DNA of 5,451 nucleotides, taken from the NCBI GenBank assembly GCA_947631345.1, contig CANRKW010000072.1:1-5451 (forward strand), read 5' to 3'. The position numbers were made by a program, and so were the translations under genes. Origin of the DNA: an uncultured Bacilli bacterium. Its GTDB lineage: Bacteria > Bacillota_I > Bacilli_A > RF39 > UBA660. A model generated the notes under the pieces. The model was not told where the DNA came from and searched no databases. It saw only the letters and a list, made by a program, of their open reading frames with translations. Of the stretch, positions 1-4,600 are shown in pieces (within the stretch, counting starts at the first letter, position 1; each line of letters opens with the position of its first letter).

Positions 1-4
1 TATT

Positions 5-39
5 AAAAAACACTAGGTATTATAATGTATCTAGTGTTT
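5..39 (-). terminator. Rho-independent terminator after the truncated DUF1016 gene
   Basis: A perfect 9-bp inverted repeat (AAACACTAG at 8-16 and CTAGTGTTT at 31-39) encloses a 14-nt loop. Read on the minus strand, the closing arm runs straight into a six-T tract and then AATA, the form of an intrinsic terminator. It begins 3 nt beyond the TGA stop of the upstream gene. The stem is AT-rich (4 G-C pairs of 9), so it may be weak. On the plus strand the T tract is short (TTT then AG), so minus-strand use is favoured. Confidence 0.65.
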
Positions 40-42
40 AGT

Positions 43-771
43 TCACATTTCATTAAAGTTCACTTTATCAATGAAATAATCATTATTATTTGTTGAAATT
101 TTATATTGATTTCCAACAAAACTAAATCCTTTTCCTAATTCAAGTAATACATTTTTAATTCTTTCTATCATTGCGTTTTCTATATCTCGTTCTGTTGATT
201 TTTTAGTTATATTTGCTAGTTCAAAAATATATGGATCTTTTATCATATCTCTTGCAAATTCACTCTGTGCATTAGGTAATCTATTATCAAAATTCGTTAA
301 CTTTTCTGACACAGCTTGTCTTTCATATAATTCCAAATCAATTTGATGACTTAAAACGGTTTTGGACCATCCATTTTTTAGAACTTGTCTTGCATACCAA
401 AGTCTTTTTTCATATTCATCTATTTTATCAACTAATATACAATTTTGAGACCAAGATATCATACTTAATTCCTTTGGAATTTCTATAAAATTCTTATATG
501 CTTCATAAACCTTCCTCATTCTCGCTAAATTGCGTGGTGAAAAACCTGTTTCTTCTGGAAAATCTAATTTTAATGCAACAGATAATTTATTTATAAAATT
601 ATTACCATATTTTGAATTATCACTAATTATTTTTCCTAGCCTTAAATAAAATTCCACAACTTCTTTGTTTGCTTTAGTAATAATATTAAATCTAGTGTCT
701 AGTATATCCTTTTCAATTTTTTTTACTATCTTAACAAAATCATCATCTAATATTTCTATTTTTTTCGACAT
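43..771 (-). CDS. DUF1016 (YhcG-type) PDDEXK nuclease-family protein, C-terminally truncated
   Basis: The 242-aa product belongs to the DUF1016/YhcG family, proteins with an N-terminal DUF1016_N domain and a C-terminal PDDEXK nuclease-like domain, often found near restriction-modification or other defence and mobile loci. The N-terminal domain spans about residues 18-155: a helix with YLRLGKII near 42-49, YGNNFINKLS near 55-64, GFSPRNLARMRKVYEAY at 76-92, then ISWSQN and YARQVLKNGWS up to the LYERQ segment at 148-152. The linker and first part of the nuclease domain follow (KDPYIFEL, LLELGKGFSFVGNQYKIS, DYFID to about 235). The protein then ends at residue 242. Family members usually run to about 340-370 residues and carry an E/D-x-K strand (VIELK-like) just after the IDL motif; that strand is absent here. 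No frame downstream restores it. The start is supported by AAGGAG 7 nt upstream and a good promoter. It may be a decaying pseudogene or an expressed catalytically dead form. Family assignment is from motif recall, not a search. Confidence 0.85.
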   Translation of the reverse strand: MSKKIEILDDDFVKIVKKIEKDILDTRFNIITKANKEVVEFYLRLGKIISDNSKYGNNFINKLSVALKLDFPEETGFSPRNLARMRKVYEAYKNFIEIPKELSMISWSQNCILVDKIDEYEKRLWYARQVLKNGWSKTVLSHQIDLELYERQAVSEKLTNFDNRLPNAQSEFARDMIKDPYIFELANITKKSTERDIENAMIERIKNVLLELGKGFSFVGNQYKISTNNNDYFIDKVNFNEM

Positions 772-778
772 ATATTTT

Positions 779-784
779 CTCCTT
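779..784 (-). promoter_or_regulatory. Ribosome binding site of the DUF1016 gene
   Basis: AAGGAG on the minus strand lies 7 nt before the ATG at 769-771, fixing the start of the DUF1016 gene. Confidence 0.75.
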
Positions 785-800
785 TTGTTTTTACACTAAT

Positions 801-829
801 AGTATAACACTTAAATTATATATTGTAAA
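801..829 (-). promoter_or_regulatory. Sigma-A-type promoter of the DUF1016 gene
   Basis: Minus-strand -35 TTTACA (824-829), a 17-nt spacer, and -10 TATACT (801-806) preceded by TGT, which gives an extended -10 (TGn). Transcription would start near 793-795, leaving a leader of about 22 nt that contains the AAGGAG ribosome binding site. The truncated gene therefore still has its own intact expression signals. A terminator for the upstream pseudogene ends about 15 bp before the -35, so the two units look transcriptionally separate. Confidence 0.65.
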
Positions 830-840
830 TTTTCTTCATA

Positions 841-868
841 TTATAAAACCCCTATTTCAAGAGGTTTT
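841..868 (-). terminator. Terminator downstream of the surface-protein pseudogene
   Basis: A 9-bp hairpin is formed by AAAACCTCT and AGGGGTTTT on the minus strand (arms 860-868 and 845-853, one G-U pair, 6-nt loop), followed by TATAAT. The plus-strand fold has a C-A mismatch in the stem but a longer T run (GGTTTTTATATTT), so some bidirectional activity is possible. It sits about 40 nt past the TAG that ends the pseudogene and just upstream of the DUF1016 promoter. Confidence 0.6.
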
Positions 869-908
869 TATATTTAATTATGTATATTATCTTTTATCTT
901 ATTATTTA

Positions 909-1182
909 CTATTTTTTTTCATATTCGTCTGTTACTTTTGCATAATCTAAAGTTGCTTCTACTTCTTTATTATGTATGTACCTTCCACTTACATTTTTTT
1001 CTACTGTTGAAGCCTCTTTTGTTTCTATTATTAATGTTACTATCTTCTATTCCATATACTAACTTACTTATCATCATTTCAGTTGCTTTATAGTTTTCAC
1101 TTGTAACAACAAAAGAAGCATAACTAAGTCCTAACACTAAACATAATAAAATACTTGTCATAATTAACACTTTCTTCTTCAT
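909..1182 (-). pseudogene. Frameshifted small secreted or membrane-anchored surface protein gene
   Basis: Reading from the ATG at 1180-1182 gives Lys-Lys-Lys, a hydrophobic stretch of about 16 residues (VLIMTSILLCLVLGLSYASF) and then FVVTSENYKATEMMISKLVYGIE: a signal peptide or N-terminal anchor followed by an exported segment. No lipobox is seen at the Cys. In this frame the next 23 residues are basic and low-quality (NNRNKRGFNSRKKCKWK) and stop at 970. A second frame, open from 1046 to a TAG at 909-911, reads IVTLIIETKEASTVEKNV, then SGRYIHNKEVEATLDYAKV, ending DEYEKK, which looks like ordinary coding sequence. The two parts join if one extra base near 1041-1047 is ignored, giving about 90 residues. 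This suggests a frameshift, or the remnant of a longer surface protein after internal deletion. The N-terminus resembles small SipW/TasA-like exported proteins of Bacilli, but I cannot name the family. The ribosome binding site is weak (GAAG close to the ATG). Confidence 0.55.
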
Positions 1183-1208
1183 AATACTTCAATCTCTAAT
1201 AATTATCT

Positions 1209-1214
1209 ATTATA
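1209..1214 (-). promoter_or_regulatory. Possible promoter -10 of the surface-protein pseudogene
   Basis: A consensus TATAAT on the minus strand lies 26 nt upstream of the ATG. At 17-nt spacing the -35 position holds CAAGAA, a poor match, and there is no extended -10 TG. The position is right for a promoter, but in such AT-rich DNA the hexamer may be chance. Confidence 0.35.
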
Positions 1215-1299
1215 ATCTAATTTTATTACTTTTCTTGTTGTCACAACTTTTTATTATGTATTTCGATACATTCATTTATATAAAGAGATTTAATTCGTA

Positions 1300-1332
1300 T
1301 AAATATAAAAAGATAACTTTTGATTATCTTTT
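1300..1332 (-). terminator. Rho-independent terminator of the gatCAB operon, overlapping the gatB stop
   Basis: A perfect 9-bp stem is formed by AAAAGATAA (minus strand, 1332-1324) and TTATCTTTT (1316-1308), with a 7-nt loop, followed by a T-rich tail (the stem's closing T run continues as TTTTTATATTT). The TAA stop codon of gatB (1324-1326) is the last three bases of the 5' arm, so the terminator starts inside the last codons of gatB. The stem has only one G-C pair, so it is thermodynamically weak, but it is the only hairpin with a U-tract after the operon. Confidence 0.6.
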
Positions 1333-2748
1333 GTTAATTTCTTTAATTAGTAAAGTGTTAGTAGTACTAGGATTTACTTTACCACCACTTCTTTTTATTA
1401 CTTGTCCTGTTAAATAACCTAATATATTAGTTTTACCATTTTTATATGTTTCTATTTGTTCTTTAGATTCATCTAATACTTCATTTATTAACTTTAATAT
1501 GTAACTTTCATCTGTAATTTGTTCTAGTCCTTTTTCTTTTACTATTTCTAAAGGTGTCTTTTTTTCTTCTAGTACACTATTAAATACACCTTTTGCTTGT
1601 TCACTAGAGATTTTACCACTTTTAACCATTTCTATAAGTGAGTGTAACATTTCTGGTGTTAAATAAACATCTTTTACATTTTCTATGAAGTTTGAACTCA
1701 TATATCCTAGTAGTCTTGTAGTAATCCAGTTACTTGCTTCTTTTGCATCAGTATTTAAAGATAAAACTTCTTCAAAAAAGTCACATAAATCTTTTGTTTT
1801 TACTATAGTTTTAGCATCTTTCTCATTTAAACCTAAACTTATATATCTTTTCTTTCTTTCATTAGGTAATTCTGGAATAGAAGATTTTATTTCATTAATA
1901 AATTCGTCATTTAATTTAACTACAGGAATATTAGGTTCAACATAATATTTATAATCAATTGCGTCCACTTTTTCTCTCATAGATACTGTTTTCTTTTCTT
2001 CATCTACCCATCTACGAGTTTCTTGTAAGACTTTTCCTCCACTAGATAATATTTCTGTTTGTCTTTTTATTTCATAAATAATAGTTTCTTTTACACTATT
2101 AAAAGAATTTATATTTTTAATTTCTGCTCTTACACCTAAAGAAGTGTCAGTTTCTTTCATCATTGAAATATTAACATCACACCTAAGTTCACCTTTTTCA
2201 CTTGATGCTTCACTTACATCACAATATTTTATTATTGTTCTTAAGTTTTCTAAAAATTCTATTACTTCTTTTTCATTATTAAATACAGGTTCAGTTACTA
2301 TTTCTACTAAAGGAATACCTGCACGGTTATAGTTTATTAATGAGTAATCACTAAAATGGTCTAAACTAGCTGAATCTTCTTCTAAATGTATTTGATGAAT
2401 AAAACATCTTTTTTCTTTTCCATCTACTTCTATATCTAAATAGCCATTTTTTCCAAAAGGCTTAGTCATTTGGGTTATTTGGTAGCCTTTAGGTAAATCA
2501 GCGTAGTAGTAGTTTTTTCTATCAAACATTACTTCATCTGGTACTTCACAGTTAAGTGCAAGAGCGAGTTTTATAGCTTTTCTTACTCCTTCAATATTAG
2601 GTAAAGGCAAAATTCCTGGAAAAGCAAGATCTATTTCAGTTATATTTTCATTTGGTATTTTAGAATATGAATTTTTACTTCTTGAGAACATTTTAGATTT
2701 TGTATTAAGTTCTGTATGAACTTCTAGTCCTATTACTGCTTTATACAT
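1324..2748 (-). CDS. gatB: Asp-tRNA(Asn)/Glu-tRNA(Gln) amidotransferase subunit B
   Basis: GatB binds the misacylated tRNA and activates its Glu or Asp side chain with ATP; ammonia from GatA then amidates it, giving Gln-tRNA(Gln) or Asn-tRNA(Asn) in the cytoplasm. The 474-aa length matches the family (about 475). Visible motifs in order: VIGLEVH at 5-11 (Glu9 and His11, expected metal ligands), PGILPLPN at 44-51, FDRKNYYYADLPKGYQITQ from 75, HLEEDSA at 121-127, the GatB signature NYNRAGIPLVEIVTEP at 139-154, LRCDVNIS at 188-195, ETRRWVDE at 243-250, YKYYVEPNIP near 266-275, and SIPELPNERKKRY at 290-302. The YqeY-like tRNA-binding tail covers about 325-474, ending GQVIKRSGGKVNP and a basic C-terminus. 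The signature has Asn139 where VD(F/Y)NR is usual, a small divergence. The ATG overlaps the end of gatA by 8 nt, and AGGAGGT lies 5 nt upstream inside gatA. It is the last gene of gatC-gatA-gatB. Identification is secure; tRNA specificity cannot be told from this sequence. Confidence 0.97.
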   Translation of the reverse strand: MYKAVIGLEVHTELNTKSKMFSRSKNSYSKIPNENITEIDLAFPGILPLPNIEGVRKAIKLALALNCEVPDEVMFDRKNYYYADLPKGYQITQMTKPFGKNGYLDIEVDGKEKRCFIHQIHLEEDSASLDHFSDYSLINYNRAGIPLVEIVTEPVFNNEKEVIEFLENLRTIIKYCDVSEASSEKGELRCDVNISMMKETDTSLGVRAEIKNINSFNSVKETIIYEIKRQTEILSSGGKVLQETRRWVDEEKKTVSMREKVDAIDYKYYVEPNIPVVKLNDEFINEIKSSIPELPNERKKRYISLGLNEKDAKTIVKTKDLCDFFEEVLSLNTDAKEASNWITTRLLGYMSSNFIENVKDVYLTPEMLHSLIEMVKSGKISSEQAKGVFNSVLEEKKTPLEIVKEKGLEQITDESYILKLINEVLDESKEQIETYKNGKTNILGYLTGQVIKRSGGKVNPSTTNTLLIKEINKR

Positions 2749-4180
2749 TTTTACCTCCTACGCTTAAGTTTTTAAGTCCTGTTAATTCTTCTATTTTACT
2801 TGCTATTTGTAAACATTCTAAGTCTTTTTTTACAGGGCATGTTAAGTTTACACCAACTGGCATATCATTATACATATACATTGGAATTGTTATACTAGGG
2901 TACCCTCCAAAATTACCTATTACTAAATGATTTTCTAAAAGTAAATAATCACTACTTAATTTATCTGTTTCTTTTTCATTATCAATTTTAGGGGCGATGG
3001 TGCTTGAAGCTGGAAGAATTAATCCATCATAAGTTTTAAAAAGTTCATTAATTTTACTAGTTATCATATTTCTTACTCTTTTAGCATTTAAAAATAGTTT
3101 TTCTTGATTTTGTCTTTCTAATATATAACTACCTAATATGAATCTTCTTTTTATCATTTCTTGAAAACCTTTAGTTCTTGTATTTTTCATTATTTCTTCA
3201 GGTGTATTACCATTACTTCTTGGTCCAAAGATAAAACCTGTCAAATTAGAATTATTGCTTGTTGCTTCTGCACAAGAGATTATAAAATATGTTGGAAATA
3301 AGGCTTTTAATAAGTCTATATTTATACTAACTTCTTCTATAGTTATACCAATGCTTTTTAATTTTTCTAATAGTTTTTTAAATTCTTCTATTGTTTTTTT
3401 TGCTTCTATAGAAGTAGCACTTTCTATTATTTCTTTTATGTAAAATAGTTTTTTTCCCTTTACTATAGTAGAAAGAGAATCTTTATAGTTAATGTTTTCA
3501 TCAGGTAGTGTTGTCATATCTAATGGGTCAAATCCTTTTAAAGCGTCAGTTACAATTGCAGCATCTTTTACATTTCTTGTAAATATTCCTACGTGATCTA
3601 GACTACTTGCAAAAGGAAAAAGGCCATATCGTGAGATTCTTCCGTATGTTGGCTTAAATCCTACTACTCCACAAAGGGATGCTGGCTTTCTTACTGAGTC
3701 ACCTGTATCACTTCCAATACTAAATGGGACAATTCCTAGAGCAACACTTGCAGCACTTCCAGCAGAACTTCCACCAGGTATTCTAGTTTTATCCCACGGA
3801 TTTCTCACAATTCCAGTGTGTCCAGTAAGACCACTACCACCCATAGCAAGTTCATCTAAAACTGTCTTTCCTATTAAAACAGCACCACTTTCTTTTAATT
3901 TCTTATAAACTGTTGAATCAAATACAGGAACATAATCTTTTAATATATTACTAGATCCTGTTGTTAATATTCCACTTGTAGAAAAATTGTCTTTTAAAGC
4001 ATATGGAATACCAGATAAAATATTACTTGTTTCTTTACTTTCACATTTTTCCATAACTGTAACAAATAAATTTAAGTCTTTATTTTTATCTATTTCATTT
4101 TTAATATTTTGAAATAATTCTTCTTTTGTAATCTCTTTATTATCTAAACTATTTCTTAATTCTTCTATTGTCTTATTCAT
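2741..4180 (-). CDS. gatA: Asp-tRNA(Asn)/Glu-tRNA(Gln) amidotransferase subunit A (glutaminase, amidase family)
   Basis: GatA hydrolyses glutamine and passes ammonia to GatB through the complex. The amidase-signature fold is clear over the 479 residues (family about 485). Catalytic Lys63 lies in GIPYALKDNF, the cis-Ser region is GGSSAGSAASV at 136-146 (Ser138/139/142), and the nucleophile is Ser162 in GSDTGDSVRKPAS. GVVGFKPTYGRISRYGLFPF and ASSLDHVGIFTRNV follow. RRFILGSY near 345-352 corresponds to the glutamine-carboxylate Arg region. GGYPSITIPMYMYNDMPVGVNL near 425-446 is the usual C-terminal core. The residue before Ser162 is Asp161, where most GatA proteins have Gly. By eye, Glu416 aligns with the Asp that binds the glutamine amino group in S. 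aureus GatA. I place the start at the ATG at 4178-4180, not an in-frame start 11 codons earlier inside gatC. That ATG has AAAGGTGG 6 nt upstream, and from it the protein begins MNKTIEELRN as expected. It overlaps gatC by 8 nt and gatB by 8 nt, which fits coupled translation of complex subunits. Confidence 0.96.
   Translation of the reverse strand: MNKTIEELRNSLDNKEITKEELFQNIKNEIDKNKDLNLFVTVMEKCESKETSNILSGIPYALKDNFSTSGILTTGSSNILKDYVPVFDSTVYKKLKESGAVLIGKTVLDELAMGGSGLTGHTGIVRNPWDKTRIPGGSSAGSAASVALGIVPFSIGSDTGDSVRKPASLCGVVGFKPTYGRISRYGLFPFASSLDHVGIFTRNVKDAAIVTDALKGFDPLDMTTLPDENINYKDSLSTIVKGKKLFYIKEIIESATSIEAKKTIEEFKKLLEKLKSIGITIEEVSINIDLLKALFPTYFIISCAEATSNNSNLTGFIFGPRSNGNTPEEIMKNTRTKGFQEMIKRRFILGSYILERQNQEKLFLNAKRVRNMITSKINELFKTYDGLILPASSTIAPKIDNEKETDKLSSDYLLLENHLVIGNFGGYPSITIPMYMYNDMPVGVNLTCPVKKDLECLQIASKIEELTGLKNLSVGGKNV
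2753..2759 (-). promoter_or_regulatory. gatB ribosome binding site inside gatA
   Basis: AGGAGGT on the minus strand, 5 nt before the gatB ATG, is near-perfect. It also encodes the Val-Gly-Gly part of the GatA C-terminus, so the gatA tail is constrained by the gatB start. Confidence 0.8.
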
Positions 4181-4469
4181 TATTAACCACCTTTGGTACT
4201 TTAACACTATCATTTTCTACTGATTTACAATTTTTAAACGCATCATTTACATTAATAGAACTTATATATTCATCACTTCTTAAATAAGCACTTTCTAAAG
4301 GAAAAGGAAAATTCATAGGTTCATAATTACTTAAACCATCAATTTTACTTATTAAATCTACTTGTTTTAATAACACTTCAAATTCTTCTTGTAAAGTGAT
4401 ATATTCCTCTTCTTTCATAGTAAATTCTAAATTTTCAGCATATTTTTTTAATTTTTCTATTGGTATCAT
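4173..4469 (-). CDS. gatC: Asp-tRNA(Asn)/Glu-tRNA(Gln) amidotransferase subunit C
   Basis: GatC is the small subunit that wraps around and stabilises GatA on GatB. The 98-aa product from MIPIEKLKKYAENLEF matches the family length (about 95-100). The pattern is typical: an N-terminal helix with KYAENLEF, a second helix (EEEYITLQEEFEVLLKQVDLISKID), the extended belt with YEPMNFPFPLESAYLRSDE (family form EPT...MREDE), then NVNDAFKNCKSVENDSVKVPKVV (family form ...NAP....YIRVPSIL). An in-frame GTG 11 codons upstream (4500-4502) would extend it. That codon lies at the -10 of the likely promoter and so is probably not in the mRNA, whereas the chosen ATG has GGAGG 4 nt upstream. GatC is the least conserved subunit, but the gene order gatC-gatA-gatB confirms it. 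Confidence 0.93.
   Translation of the reverse strand: MIPIEKLKKYAENLEFTMKEEEYITLQEEFEVLLKQVDLISKIDGLSNYEPMNFPFPLESAYLRSDEYISSINVNDAFKNCKSVENDSVKVPKVVNNE
4187..4194 (-). promoter_or_regulatory. gatA ribosome binding site inside gatC
   Basis: AAAGGTGG on the minus strand, 6 nt before the ATG at 4178-4180, decides the gatA start. It lies within the last codons of gatC (Lys-Val-Val). Confidence 0.7.
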
Positions 4470-4473
4470 AATT

Positions 4474-4478
4474 CCTCC
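4474..4478 (-). promoter_or_regulatory. gatC ribosome binding site
   Basis: GGAGG on the minus strand, 4 nt before the ATG at 4467-4469, supports this start over the upstream in-frame GTG. Confidence 0.7.
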
Positions 4479-4492
4479 ATTTACATAAAAAG

Positions 4493-4521
4493 AATATACC
4501 ACAAATTTAACTTAAGAACAA
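4493..4521 (-). promoter_or_regulatory. Sigma-A-type extended -10 promoter of the gatCAB operon
   Basis: Minus-strand -35 TTGTTC (4516-4521), a 17-nt spacer and -10 TATATT (4493-4498) preceded directly by TGG, an extended -10. The start of transcription would fall near 4484-4487, giving a leader of about 15-18 nt that holds only the GGAGG site. There is thus no room for a T-box or other riboswitch. The -35 matches the consensus only in TTG, which the extended -10 can offset. Confidence 0.6.
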
Positions 4522-4540
4522 TCTATTATTTTATAGGGAA

Positions 4541-4555
4541 GTTAATTTCATTAAC
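4541..4555. repeat. 15-bp perfect inverted repeat upstream of the gatC promoter
   Basis: GTTAAT-TTC-ATTAAC is a perfect 6+3+6 palindrome in the 131-bp gap between the AlbA_2-type gene and gatC. Its centre lies about 60 bp upstream of the predicted gatC transcription start. No T-run follows on the minus strand (CTTCCCTATAAAAT), so it does not look like a standard terminator. It could be a protein-binding site or a chance palindrome; in AT-rich DNA a 6-bp arm is only weak evidence. Confidence 0.3.
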
Positions 4556-4600
4556 CATTATTTGCAATTTTTGTCCAAATTCAATATATAAAATATAATA

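Noticed and set aside
1235..1417. Possible plus-strand small protein overlapping the gatB 3' end (60 codons)
   Set aside because: Most of it is antisense to GatB and the gatB terminator; no RBS or promoter was seen, and the composition fits chance.
1685..2332. Open plus-strand reading stretches opposite gatB (about 86 and 62 codons)
   Set aside because: They are antisense to strongly conserved GatB coding sequence, lack a ribosome binding site, and read as hydrophobic low-complexity peptides expected from the complement of AT-rich coding DNA.
3255..3443. Open plus-strand reading stretch opposite gatA (62 codons)
   Set aside because: It is antisense to conserved GatA with no start signals; a reading-frame shadow.
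4470..4600. T-box or other riboswitch controlling gatCAB
   Set aside because: The predicted leader is only about 15-18 nt and the whole gap is 131 bp; no T-box sequence or specifier-type structure was seen.
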